64,000 nt of DNA from Talinum fruticosum (lineage: Eukaryota; Streptophyta; Magnoliopsida; Caryophyllales; Talinaceae): assembly GCA_021018815.1 (NCBI GenBank), contig JAITYX010000102.1, positions 186,001-250,000 on the forward strand, read 5' to 3'. Positions within the stretch are counted from its first letter, which is position 1; every line of letters begins with the position of its first letter. Positions 12,101 to 23,440 of the stretch are shown here, in pieces. The notes under the pieces are model-generated. The model was not told where the DNA came from, searched no databases, and saw only the letters and a program-made list of their open reading frames with translations. Made by a program: the position numbers and the translations under genes.

Positions 12101-12164
12101 TTAGGGGTTCCTCTTGGGGAACCCTATCATGTAATACTCCTAGGATGGGTCTTGGGGTATTACA
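9142..12164 (+). repeat. Chain LTR1 (3023 bp)
   Basis: TGTAAGACCC...GGTATTACA. The layout is shared with LTR2 and LTR3: a ~500-nt purine-rich block (about 9510-10010), an AG/GTGAGT splice-donor look-alike at 10062, a minisatellite of CACGAATTG units (about 11035-11215), a TTTCAG acceptor look-alike ending at 11714, AATAAA at 11859-11864, and a ~40-bp duplicated GAGCGTGTGGCTCGTTGAG unit (about 11880-11945). Minus-strand open frames in the purine block are compositional. Confidence 0.85.
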
Positions 12165-12442
12165 AAAATGGTATTAGAGCAAGAATCCTCGCACCGATGA
12201 GATTTCCCTAGAATCGAGTCTACTTATGTGACAGATTGAAACATGAGTATGTGATTTGATTCATGAACCTATGTGCCGATATGTGATTGAGTGAATCTCA
12301 AATGATATGAATTATGAGCTTACGTGCGTATCCGTGATTCCATGAATTTGTGTGGTAATATGATAAAATGTACCAAGAATTTGTATAAGATCGGAGATTA
12401 ATCAAGTTTCGAGGACGAAACTTTTTATAAGTAGGGGAGAAA
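12165..12442 (+). other. Minimal internal segment 1 (PBS and PPT only)
   Basis: Four bases after LTR1 comes TGGTATTAGAGC (12169-12180), one base from the initiator-Met tRNA primer site TGGTATCAGAGC. The right end has TCGAGGACGAAACTTT and GTAGGGGAGAA immediately before LTR2, the usual 3' end of gypsy internal regions. Between them is about 220 bp of AT-rich, non-coding sequence. Confidence 0.8.
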
Positions 12443-15333
12443 TGTAAGACCCAAAAATTTAAGGTGGTTGCTTGCTAATGAATGAAGTTATTAAAAGTTA
12501 ATTCAAAAATTCAAAATTTTTAAATTAATTAAATTAGAATTTTTCGAGTCGGAATTTAAAACCCGAGAATTGAAACTCGAGCGTGGGCTAGCTAAAATAG
12601 CCTTGTGAAATATTTTGAGCCCAATTCACTTGAAAGCCCAAACCATAAATTAAAATAAAAGAAAAATAAAATGAGAAATGGGAAGGATCGACTGGTGGCA
12701 TTCGCTGGAAGATAAAATGAAGGATAGCTTTAGTGGCAGTAAAATAAGTAAGGGAAGTATTGGGGGTCCAATTGAAATAAAACAACAAAGTTAATTAGGT
12801 GGTGAAAGTAAGTGAGGAGAGAGAAAACCTCAAAGCAAGGATTAAGAGCGAGACTGAAGAAAGAACAAAAGGAATAAAAATAGAGGAAAGCAAGACGGAG
12901 TAGAGGAAAGAAGCGAAAGCACAAGCAAAGGAAAAGAGAGCAGAGGGAGACCGCAAAATGATGAGCCGAAGAGAGGAAGGGTAGCTCGGCCGGAACAAAG
13001 CACGAAGAGCGAGAGGGGTTAAGACCCAAAGCGAGAGCCAAAAAGCGAGAGCAAAAGAGAGACCGAAGGGGAATAGAGAGAAAGGAGAGGCACGATGAGC
13101 AAGCATTCAGCGACCAGCGAGTGAAGGGAAGAACAACGGCCGGCGAACTCGAGGAGGGAGACGGCGAGACCGGACAGAACCGAGGCCAGGGTGAAGAGAA
13201 CTAGGGATAAAGCAAGAGGGACTGAGAGTAGCGAAGGAGAAAGAAGAGGGTCGGGTAGGGTAAACCTGAAATCGAAAGGAAGACGAAGAAGCAAACCCCA
13301 ATTCAAATTCGAAACTCAATTCAAAACCGAAATTCTTAGCACCACTAAGAATCTGAGGTGAGTAATTCAAATCCATCCTCTAAAGATAAAAATGAATTAG
13401 GTGGATTAAGCTTGGAATTGATTCATGAAATTGGAAAGCCTAAACCTAATTGAAGAACTTAGAGGCCTAATTCATCGAATTTAGAAACTCGTTAATTGTG
13501 ATACATGATGTGAATTATGTGATTTTTTAGATATGATTTGTGAATATTTGAGTGTTATTAAGTATGATCATTGAGCTATATGATTGAGATCTCCATGAAC
13601 TTGGCTTGATGTACATTAGAAGGTAAAATCATGAAAGATAAATAAATCACTAAAACGCAGATTTTTTACCATGTTTTGCCTACTGTTTGAATTGTTACGC
13701 TTTCATGAGTCGCCCAAAATTCCCGAAACTTTTACTGTAACTTCCTGATAATTTATGGTAATTTCCTATAAAGTTTGGTATGTGTTCGATAAGTAGATTA
13801 GAAGATATGGATTTTTGAGTGAAAATGTGTTGTATGGATAAAATCGGAACTAATTGAGTAATTGAGTTAAAAATTGAAATTTAAGAAGCTATATGGCTAG
13901 ATTAAGAGATATATATCGATTAAGGAAAGTTATGAAACTATAAACCACCTTTGCGCGATGTTATGCAATCATGAAAACGATAAGTTCGTTGATTAAAAAT
14001 CCTAATTGATATGTTTATGTGATGATGTGTTTATCCCAAAGTACATTGATTATAAATGACACAAGCATGCCTATACTCGTCGATAAGTGATAAGAAAATA
14101 ATAAGAAGATAAGAGACATAAAGAACTAAAGAAGAGAAAAAGATTGAGTTATTGATCTAAGACCGCACGAATTAAAGACCCCTCCAAAGCTATGGCCGTA
14201 GAAGTGTCTCGTCAAACTTATGCCACGAATTGAATTGCTTCCACGAATTCCCGACAAGTATGCGTTCTTCGAGTTTGAGGCTTGCCTCGATGCCACGAAT
14301 TGTTTTGCCTCGAGGCCACGAATTGTTATGCCTCCAAGAATTGTGCCCACGAATATTTTTGGCTCCAAGAACTCGGGTCTTTACAAGACAACATAAATCT
14401 TGTTTCCATTCGAAACTAAGAATACTTAAAGAAATACGATATGAAGAAACAAAAGATTATGCATGATGAACAAGAAAGCAAGAAGCAATGATTTATGAAA
14501 TGCATAATTGAACTCAAGAAAAAGAATGAAAAGAAGAACGAATCCTAATTTCATAAGAAATTAATACGATAAGAAGTAAGATATGATTTACATGATGAAT
14601 GCCTTACATGATGAATGATTATATGACGTACTTGCGTAGAAAGAAGAAGAAAATATGTTTGATTCAAATTCATGAGTAATTGATGTCATTGTGCTTCTCG
14701 GTAAGTTGGTAAGTATAGTATCTCTCGTGTCTTAAGCATGTATGATCGGAATCATATTTTGTGAATGAATTGTGAACTTACGTGTGCTTGTTAATGAATT
14801 AATGTGCAAAGTGAAACCCGGGGTTGGGTTTGGGTTATTAGCTGGGCTCATGGAGCTCATGACCTCACCAACATTTCAGGTAAAGAAGCTAGACTTCTTA
14901 GAGTTGATTTTGGCTTTCGGGAGTAGCAAGCCGACGGATAGAAGATGTCGAACTTACTATGTGTTTTTATGTCTCCATGTTTGTAAGACCGGGATGAATG
15001 TTTATCTTAATGTCGACTATGTATAATAAAAGACCTACGTGTTGACTCCGAGCGTGTGGCTTGTTGAGCTTGTGTTGTTGATACTCCGAGTGTGTGGCTC
15101 GTTGAGTTTATGAACATGCTTCGTCCGGAGTTAAGGCTTTAAACCTAAGCGATTAGCCATATTATAAAGGAAACTCGTCGAAATTTTCAAAAAACCTTTG
15201 AAAACCTAGAGACGCGCTTCCGCCGATCTAAGAAAGAGCTATTAACCCTAAGTTAAGATCTCAAGTAGCCTTAGAGTTTCTCTCAGGGAACCCTAGCATG
15301 TAATACTCCTAGGGTGGGTCTTGGGGTGTTACA
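12443..15333 (+). repeat. Chain LTR2 (2891 bp)
   Basis: Same organisation as LTR1. It lacks about 115 bp found in the other two just after the CTATAC block at about 14070. Donor GTGAGT is at 13358, acceptor end at 14879, AATAAA at 15025-15030. The CACGAATTG minisatellite (about 14222-14350) has fewer units than LTR1. Confidence 0.85.
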
Positions 15334-15624
15334 AAATGACATCGGAGCAAGAATCCTTCGTCCAATAGATTTCCCTAGAATCGAATCTAGGACTTGAGTG
15401 ATTGCTTACGTGACTAATTGAAACATGAGTATGTGATTTGATTCATGAACCTATGTGTCGATATGTGATTGAGTGAATCTCAAATGATATGAATTATGAA
15501 CTTACGTGCATATATGTGATTCCATGAATTTGTGTGGTAATATGATAAAATGTATCGAGAATTTGTATAAGATCGGAGATGAATCAAGTTTCAAGGACGA
15601 AAATTTTTGTAAGTAGGGGAGAAA
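15334..15624 (+). other. Minimal internal segment 2 (PBS and PPT only)
   Basis: A near copy of segment 1. The primer site is degraded (TGACATCGGAGC at 15337-15348). The right end keeps AAGGACGAAAATTTTTG and GTAGGGGAGAA against LTR3. It is 13 bp longer than segment 1. Confidence 0.8.
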
Positions 15625-18600
15625 TGTAAGACCTGAAAATTTAAGGTGCTTGTTTGCTAATGAACGAAGTTATTAAACGTTAATTCAAAAATTTTAAATT
15701 TTTAAATAAAGTGAATAAGAATTTTACCTAGTCGAATTTAAAACCCGAAAATTGAAACCCGAGCGTGGGGTAGCTCAAATGGGCTTGTGAAATATTTTAA
15801 GCCCAATTCACTTGAAAGACCAAACTAGAAAATAAAACAAAAAGAAAAAGAAAATGAGAAATGGAAAGGATGGGCTGGCTGGCATTGTCTGGAAGATAAA
15901 ATGAAAGATAGCTTTGGTGGTAGTAAAATGAGTAAGGGAAGTATTGGGGTCCAATTGAAATAAAATAACAAAGTTAATTAGGTGCTAAAAGTAAGTGAGG
16001 AGAGAGAAAACCTCAAAGAAAGGATTAAGAGCGAGACCGAAGAAAGAACGAGAGGGATAGAAACAAAGGAAAGCAAGAGGGAGCAGAGGAAAGAAGCGGA
16101 AGCAGAGCAAACGGAAAGAGAGTAGTGGGAGACCAAGAGGTGAAGGGTCGAAAGATGGGAAAGGGAGCTCGGCTCGAACAAAGAAGGAAGAGCGAGAGGG
16201 GTTGAGACCCAAAGCCGAGAGCGAGAGCGAAAGAGAGACCAAAGGGGAGTAGAAAGGAAGGGGAGGCATGGCGAGCAAGCGTTCGGAGAACGGGGAGTAA
16301 AGGGAAGAACGACGACCGGCGAACGCAGTGGAAGAACGACGACCGGCGAGCGCAAGGAGGAGACGGCAAGACCGGACAGAACCGAGGCAAGGGGTAAGGA
16401 GAATGAGGGACAAATCAAGAGGGACTGAGAGTACTAAAAGGAGCAAGAAGAGGGTCGGGTAGGGAGAGCAGAAATCGAAAGGAAGAAGAAGAAACAAACC
16501 CAAATTCAAATTCGAAACTCGATTCAAAACCGAAATTCTTAGAACCTCTAAGAATCTACGGTGAGTAATTCAAATCCATCCTCTAAAGATAAAAATGAAT
16601 TAGGTGGATTAAGCTTGGAATTGATTCATGAAATTGGAAAGCCTAGACCTAATTGAAGAATTTAGAGGCCTAATTCACTCGAATTTATAAACTCGCTAAT
16701 TGTGATACATGATGCGAATTATGTGATTTTTTAGATATGATTTGTGAATATTTGAGTGTTATTAAGTATGATCATTGAGATATATGCTTGAAATCTCCAT
16801 GAACTTGGCTTGATGTATATTAGAAGGTAAAATCATGAAAGATAAAAAACCACAAAAATGCAGATTTTTACCAGGTTTTGCCTCGCTGTCCGAATTGTTA
16901 CGCTTTCATGAGTCGCCCAAAATTCCTGAAACGTTTACTGTAGCTTCCTAATAATTTATGGGAATTTCCTGTAAAGTTTGGTATGAGTTGGATGAGTAGA
17001 TTGGAAGATATGGATTTTTGAGTGAAAATGTGTTGTATGGGCAAAATCGGAACTAATTGAGTAATTGAGTAAAGAACTGAAATTTAAGAAGCTATATGGC
17101 TAGATTAAGAGATATTGGTTAAGGAAAGTTATGAAACTATAAACCATCTATGCGCGATGTTACGCAATCATGAAAACGATAAGTTCGTTGATTAAAAATC
17201 CTAATTGATATGTTTATGTGATGATGTGTTTATCCCATAGTACATCGATTATAAATGACACAAGCATGCCTATACGAGTTGGATTGATTTTGCTTAAGTT
17301 GGAACTTTATTATGTGAATTGTTAGTTGTGAAGATATTGTGTATGAAAGTGTTGAGCATGAATTATATGAATTAAGTGTTTCTCGTTGATAAGTAATAAG
17401 AAAATAATAAGAAGATAAAAGACATAAAGAACGAAAGAAGGGAAAAAAGATTGAGTTATTGATCTAAGGCCCCACGAATTAAAGACCCCTCTAAAGCTAT
17501 GGCCATAGAAGTGTCTCGTCAAACTTAAGCCACGAATTGAATTGCTTCCACGAATTCCTAACGGTATGCGTCCTTCGAGTTTGAGACTTGCCTCGTTGCC
17601 ACGAATTGTTTTTCCTCGAGGCCAGGAATTGTTTGCCTCCAAGAACTGTGCCCGCGAATATTTTTGGCTCCAAGAACTGGGTCTTTACAACACAACATAA
17701 ATCTTCTTTCCATTCGAAACTAAGAATATTTAAAGAAATACGATATGAAGAAACAAAAGATTATGCATGATGAACAAGAAAGAAAGAAGCAATGATTTAT
17801 GAAATGCATAATTGAACTCAAGAAAAAGAATAAGAAGAAGAACGAATCCCGATTTCATAAGAAATTAATACGATAAGAAGTAAGATATGATTTACGTGAT
17901 GAATGCCTTACATAATGAATGATTATATGACATACTTACGTAGAAAGAAGAAGAAAATATGCTTGATTTAATTCATGAGTAATTGATGTCATTGTGCTTC
18001 TCGGTAAGTTGGTAAGTTTAGTATCTAGTGTGTCTTAAGCATGTATGATCGGAATCGCATGTTATCAATGAATTCCGAACTTACGTGTGTTTGTTAATGA
18101 ATTAATGTGCAAAGTGAAACCCGGGGTTGGGTTTGGGTTATTCACTGGGCTCATGGAGCTCATGACCTCACCAATATTTCAGGTACGAAGCTAGACTTGT
18201 TGGAGTTGCTTTTGGCTTTCGGGAGTAGCAGATCGACGGATAGAAGATATCGAACTTACTATGTGTTTTTATGTCTCCATGTTTGTAAGACTCGGATGTA
18301 TGTTTATCCGAATGTCCACTATGTATAATAAAAGACCTATGTGTCTACTCCGAGCATGTGACTCGTTGAGTTGTGTTATGAATATTGCGAGCGTGTGGTT
18401 CGTTGTGTTTGTGTTGTTGATACTCCGAGTGTGTGTGTCGTTGAGTTTATGAATGTGTTTCATGCAGGGTTTAGGATTTAAACCTATGGGATTACCCATA
18501 TTACAGAGGACACTCGCCGAAATTTTCGAAAAACCTTTGAAAACCTAGAGATGCGCTTCCGCCGTTCCGAGAAAGAGTTATTAACCCTAAGTTGATATCT

Positions 18601-18673
18601 TAAGTAGCCTTAAGGGTTCCTATCGTGGAATCCTAACATGTAATACTCCTAGGGTGGGTCTTGGGGTGTTACA
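15625..18673 (+). repeat. Chain LTR3 (3049 bp)
   Basis: Same organisation as LTR1 and LTR2. Donor GTGAGT is at 16561, acceptor end at 18182, AATAAA at 18327-18332. The ~40-bp GAGCGTGTGG unit after the poly(A) signal is present about three times (18345-18445) against two in LTR1 and LTR2. It ends GGTGTTACA at 18673, followed by the target duplication CAAGC. Confidence 0.85.
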
Positions 18674-18678
18674 CAAGC

Positions 18679-19788
18679 ACACAACATGTTAAACACAATT
18701 AAAGCAACCAAAGCATGAATGAAAGCAATAAAAGCAAATAAAAAGAAAAGCAATAAAGAAAATAAAAGCGAAACAAAAAGAAAAGCGAGAAACTTTAAAG
18801 GTTACACCGAGCGGGAGGAAATAAAAGCGATACAACTTTCCGATCCACAATACGTAAAGCGGAAAAAACATAAAGATAAAGAACTGTTTCAAGGCCGAAT
18901 TGATGTCCTTAGGTTGTCCCACCTGCTGATTTGTATCTCCGCACTAGATCTCTTGATGCGAAAGCAATGAATCAAAGAAAAGAGGGCTCTTTTATGATTT
19001 TTGAAAATGTATGTTTGTAAAGAGTAGGAAAAGATCAACTGAATGAATGCTAAGAGATCGGAATAACTCAATATTCATTAGGTCATTGCAAGGATTCAAG
19101 TGGCGATGTGTAGGAAAGAGGAGTATTTTTGACAGAGTAACATTTAGGGTAAGGCGAGTGTTGTGTAAAATGCAGCAAGCATTGCGCTAAGGCAAAAAGT
19201 CATACATAAATGAGAGCCAAGGCTCTCTAGTTATAGGGAGAGGTCTAGGTCATAAATGACCTAGGGTTACTCTCGCCCAGCTGTCTAAAGTTAGGCGTAA
19301 ATAACCAGTGCCAATTAATCGAAGATTGAACCGGATAGAATAGGATAAAACTGGATAGAATCCAGTCGGGGGACCGACCATCCGGGCATGCTTAGGGTTT
19401 CGTACCCTAACGTGTCGAAGAAGGAGTCTCCAAGCCAAAAACACAATGTTCCACTTAAAACATCCTGGATTGCGAGTGCCGACCATGAAGTTCTTTTCAG
19501 GGAAGAGGCTCCTAATCTCGGGTGGACTATCTTGGAGCTTAAATGCAAGCACTTTGATGCTCATGATCATGAAATGCAATGTTTTAACATCGTCGTAAGG
19601 TCTTTAGCTCCGTGTCTAATTGGACAAAACTAAAATGCAAAATTCCGAGCTTGGAATTTCTCGGTATGCGAAGACTCGGACTCCGTTATCTCTTGAGGCT
19701 TGACCTAAGGCTTGGACCATCCGAATGAAAAAGGGGATTTTGGGTCAGTCCAAGGTAAAAGGTTATTTATTTGGTGTTGGGGGCAACA
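18679..19788 (-). repeat. Tat-AB 3' LTR, part 2 (about 1.11 kb)
   Basis: Resumes collinearity with the right LTR from 38391 to about 39490. It ends near GGGGGCAACA (19788), whereas the right LTR continues about 148 bp more to GTGTCTACA. The U3 start of this LTR is therefore missing or replaced. The frames at 18689-18922 and 19250-19633 are shadows in LTR sequence. Confidence 0.75.
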
Positions 19789-19790
19789 TG

Positions 19791-19808
19791 ATTAGCCCCC
19801 ACTTTGAC
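19791..19808 (-). other. Tat-AB polypurine tract
   Basis: The minus strand reads AAAGTGGGGGCTAAT, just upstream of the 3' LTR, the expected site for plus-strand priming. Two bases separate it from the LTR edge at 19788. Confidence 0.55.
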
Positions 19809-20423
19809 CGAATCGAAGGACAAAGCGACAAAGTAGACACTAAAGGATACTTACCTTGATTCTATGTGCTGATTTTAATACTGTGTAGTATTTGGAATTG
19901 GTTGCTTTCGAACCCGAACTCCAAGATGGGGCCTGGACTTGATCGCGATGTATACGTTCTCAAGTCCAAGAAGAGGGACCTAAGCTAGGCCTCGAGCCTA
20001 AAGCTTGGTGGATTTTGACGTTGAAACTTCGATCGTCTTTGATTTGAAGCTTGGTTTAATAATCTACCGCACATGCTTGTTAATGGATAATCAAATTGAC
20101 GAAAGTTTAGTGTTTTACCTCAATAACTCAATTGAAAACATATTGAAAATTTGATCCGAAAAGCTGATTTGGCGGGTTCAAGAGTTCCCACTTGCATGCA
20201 CATAATGCCAAGGAGTCACATGCCATGGCTTATGGGACTTCACAAGCTAGGCTACCAGCTAGGGCCGCAAAGTCGTCGTTGAAGGGACACCACCGTGCCT
20301 CATGGCCGACGCCGGCCGACTTTGGCGAGCCTAACTTCGGCGGGTTTTGCCGCATTCCCTTGGTCTCCCTTGCCTTTTTTCACTCTTGTCTTGTATTCTT
20401 AGCTTGGCTTGACCGAATGGGCC
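19809..20423. other. Spacer between polypurine tract and antisense gene
   Basis: No convincing coding content. On the plus strand it is the upstream region of the plant-mobile-domain gene. The 78-codon frame at 20192-20428 has no recognisable family. Confidence 0.4.
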
Positions 20424-20430
20424 TATAAAT
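20424..20430 (+). promoter_or_regulatory. TATA box of the antisense PMD gene
   Basis: TATAAAT in GCCTATAAATGGG, followed about 30 nt later by a CT-rich stretch (20452-20510) that looks like a plant transcription start and leader. It points toward the PMD coding region, opposite to the retroelement's own genes. Confidence 0.5.
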
Positions 20431-20689
20431 GGGATGCTTCATTTTGCACACTTGCTCCTCTCTTGCATTCTTGCCTTGCTCTTGTGCATTCTTGCTTTAC
20501 TCTTCTTGAAAACTAGCCGGTTTCATAAGTCTTTTCTTTAAAATTTCTAGGAGAAAGGCCCATCCTAGCGAGAGGTCAAGAGCTAAAAACTTGTCCAAGA
20601 TAACTTCCTCGAACGGGAATAGAACCCGAACAACCTCTTGGTGGAGGCTGCAAATCACATTTCTTTACTTGCCATTACTCCTTCGGTAA

Positions 20690-23085
20690 GCTAGTTGGAT
20701 TTTGATTTCATTCTTTGCTCATTTACAGTAGTTCTTCTACTAAAAATCTTGTTGTATTTTGTGTTGTCAAAGGGCTTGATTCGGAGTAATGCAGCCATAC
20801 CTAAATTTATGGAGGCATGTAGAAATATGAATTATCCTCTTGAAGATGTCATGCACAATGCTAGGTTTGGCTCTCTCTTCAATGCTTTAAACCATCTTTG
20901 TGATAAAAGAGAAAGGGATCCCATTAGGGCCATTAGTGAGCACTTTTGGGATACCACCAACACTTTCCATCTTCCCTTCGGGAAAATGACCATAACTCCT
21001 TTTAATTTTGCTGTTTTGTCCGGTTTAGGCTTCTCGGGGAGCCTCTAGCTTATGACCGAAATTTGTATAAAAATCATGAATATCTTTGCCATCTCTTTGG
21101 TCCCGTGGCTAGTAGGTTCCTTAGGAAAACTTTTTAAGTATACCATTCTTTTCGAGACTTTTGAGGATTTTAGGTTTTGGCCTCGACATTCTCCACAACA
21201 ATAGGTCCATATCGTGCTTTCTCTTTGTTGAGAACGATTCTCTTTTCCAACTAAGCCTACAAGGTTCATGTTCACTATTTGGTGAACTTAGTGGACCTTG
21301 ACAAAATAAAGGAGCTTAACGGGGTACTCTCGCGTACACTTGCCTCATAAGGGGCCTCCGTGCTCGATGAGCGACACACAAAACCCGAGAAATACTTGAC
21401 CAACTATCTTCCATTGTTCAGCTTATGGGAGATCAATGAGGTGTGCTCTAATTCTTCATGTATTTCCAATATGTTTCTAGCTTGTGTGGATAAAAATATT
21501 ACTTGGTTTACAAAATGTAGTCCTAGTTGTATGAATACTTTTTGCATCTTTCTCCTGGCTCAACAAATCATCCAACATTTTCGGCCTCCATATCATAGGC
21601 TAGAATTTATCTTCAACGGTCCAAGATCCATGATATAGGCTTCTTGAGATCTGCCCTCAACCATGTGACTTCGGTATGTTGACTTTAGGCTCAAAATTAT
21701 CCTCAAAAATGTGCTCAAAAAGTTTTTACTTCACTGTCTAGCTCGCTTCCCGTGCCCACTGCCCGTGGTGGACCTTGTGGGCCTGGCCGTGGCTGGGGTC
21801 AGCCTTGGCTATGCATGGTTTTATGCCTGTTTTATTGTTGTTTTTCACATTTGCTTGCTTGTGCTCTTATGAACCCTATATGTGCAGGCCAACTTCCATC
21901 CTTGGGCCCAACTCTAACTCCCTCCAAACGTAATCATAACATGGGAGTTAAGTGAAAGGAGGATCTTGTTTGAGGGTCCTTTTGGGTTTTGTTGGTACCT
22001 TGGTGAAAGAGTCACGCCTCAAATCCGGGTCAACACATGGCTTTCGTTTGTACCTATGGACCCACCACTAATCATGTTCTACCTTCACTCTCTTCCACAA
22101 CAAGAGCAAGTTGAGGCTACCACAGGGTATCCTTATACCACATTCTTGAATTTATACATATCCTATGCTCATCATACTGGGCGGATCATGAGTCAACCGG
22201 TGAGTTCCTACTTCCTCCTCTACTTTGTATAGTTAAATTTCTTGTATGGAAATTAACTTCATCTTTTGGTATCTTACTCGGAGGACATCCACATTCCAAG
22301 CCTTGATGTAGACGTTACTCAACTTGGGGAATCTCCTCGTTATGTGAGGATTCCTGAAATCCCCGAGGATGAATGTGTTGGGCATTCTTTCCCTAGAAAT
22401 TGGCGAGGGGTAAGAGTTTTATGCTCTTTAGTTTTAGTTGCATGCTAGAAGCATTTTGTTGATACCATTGAATAAATTTTGTAGTACGACCAGGGAGCAA
22501 TCTCGGAACATGTCCATTAATCTTCAATCCGCACTTAGGGAATCTGTGATTTCCTTACTGGGAGAACTTTCCCAACCTTAACTTCACCGAGATTTTAGTG
22601 GATGTGCTAATTGCTCCTTCATTTTTGTCAAGGCGATGATCTAGAGCATCTTCATAGGGAGGCCTCCTTGGTGGATCAGGAGTACAAGCTCAACAATCAA
22701 GCCAACAAGCACCATGTGGTGGTTCATTCGGAATAGGTACTTCTCGGCGCTCATCGTGGCATGCACATCGTCGGAGCACTTCGAAGCGGGGCCTAGCACT
22801 TCCAAGCCTAGTTCTTCTGGTGTGGGGCCTAACTTTATTGAGGAGAGTCTAGATATCTTGCCTCTTCACGCCTTTGATCGTCATGGAAACCCTCTTCATT
22901 TCCCTTGGGCTTCTTATAGTGGACCATCCCATGAAGCATCCTAATATTGGGACCACGGAGCTAGCTCTTATCAAGGTGGTGGAGATGACCGGTTTTCCAC
23001 ATCTATCTTGGAGGACTTCAGGAATTATATCTTCGATGACCCTTCGATGGCGACGATTAGTGTATCCCTTGTAGGGTGCTATTGT
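20690..23085 (+). pseudogene. Plant mobile domain (PMD) gene carried antisense in Tat-AB (decayed)
   Basis: The first part (about 20780-21180) contains the hallmark of the plant mobile domain: a TFHLPFGKMTITPFNFA-type block at about 20958-21011 and the GLGFSGE-like turn, then a conserved-looking stretch to about 21190. Later pieces (21360-21430, 21960-22200, 22266-22410 and 22480-22530, 22714-22944) look like the rest of the same protein but are split by stops and frame shifts. An intron with GTAAGAG donor (22410) and TTTTGTAG acceptor (22484) divides two in-frame exon pieces. PMD proteins include the host MAIN/MAIL1 silencing factors and proteins carried by Tat and MuDR elements. Function here is unknown and the copy is non-functional. 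Confidence 0.65.
22410..22484 (+). other. Candidate 75-nt intron in the antisense PMD gene
   Basis: GTAAGAG at the left, T-rich body, TTTTGTAG at the right. Excision joins ...AAT TGG CGA GGG to TAC GAC CAG without shifting the frame. Confidence 0.5.
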
Positions 23086-23440
23086 TGTTTAATATTTTCT
23101 TTGTAATGTTGTAACTCATATGCAATAAGATGGAATGCAAGAAGACACGATTTTTAAAAATGCACTCTTTTATTTAATATGATGTAAAAAATCTTAGGGA
23201 AAATTACAAAGACAAACCGAAAATAAAAATTGCACTAGCCCTCATTCCCCCAAAAGAAAGTAATAAAAATAAAAATGGGAATTCTTATGTGCCTGGTCTA
23301 AAAAAATAATAATATGGTGCGCTCACAAACAAAAAATGAGCGGGGCGAATAAAGGGTAATGCCCAAGGAGTGCTTGGGCTAAAAAGAAGCAAAACGGGTT
23401 AGACCAAGGTGGTGGCCAGCGCCCGCCACCTGTAAAGACC
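23086..23440 (+). other. Spacer between two antisense genes
   Basis: AT-rich, with TTTGTAATGTTGTAA and GCAATAAGATGG at about 23100-23130 as a possible 3' end of the PMD transcript, then non-coding sequence. The minus-strand frame 23323-23538 is not supported by any family resemblance. Confidence 0.4.

Larger units (their letters stand above)
9142..18673 (+). mobile_element. Three-LTR tandem retroelement (LTR-internal-LTR-internal-LTR)
   Basis: Three direct LTR copies (9142-12164, 12443-15333, 15625-18673) are separated by two tiny internal segments of 278 and 291 bp. The internal segments hold only a primer binding site and a polypurine region. Ends are TGTAAGACC...GTGTTACA. The flanks CAATC (9137-9141) and CAAGC (18674-18678) are a 5-bp target duplication with one change. 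The undisturbed site is present twice in the window: CAAGC at 38386-38390 and at 42631-42635. The entire chain therefore occupies one insertion site. No gag or pol is present, so it depended on another element for mobility. Confidence 0.85.

Noticed and set aside
18689..19071. Frames at 18689-18922, 18719-18970 and 18889-19071
   Set aside because: Both strands open in Tat LTR sequence; the same segment in 38401-38637 is likewise non-coding LTR.
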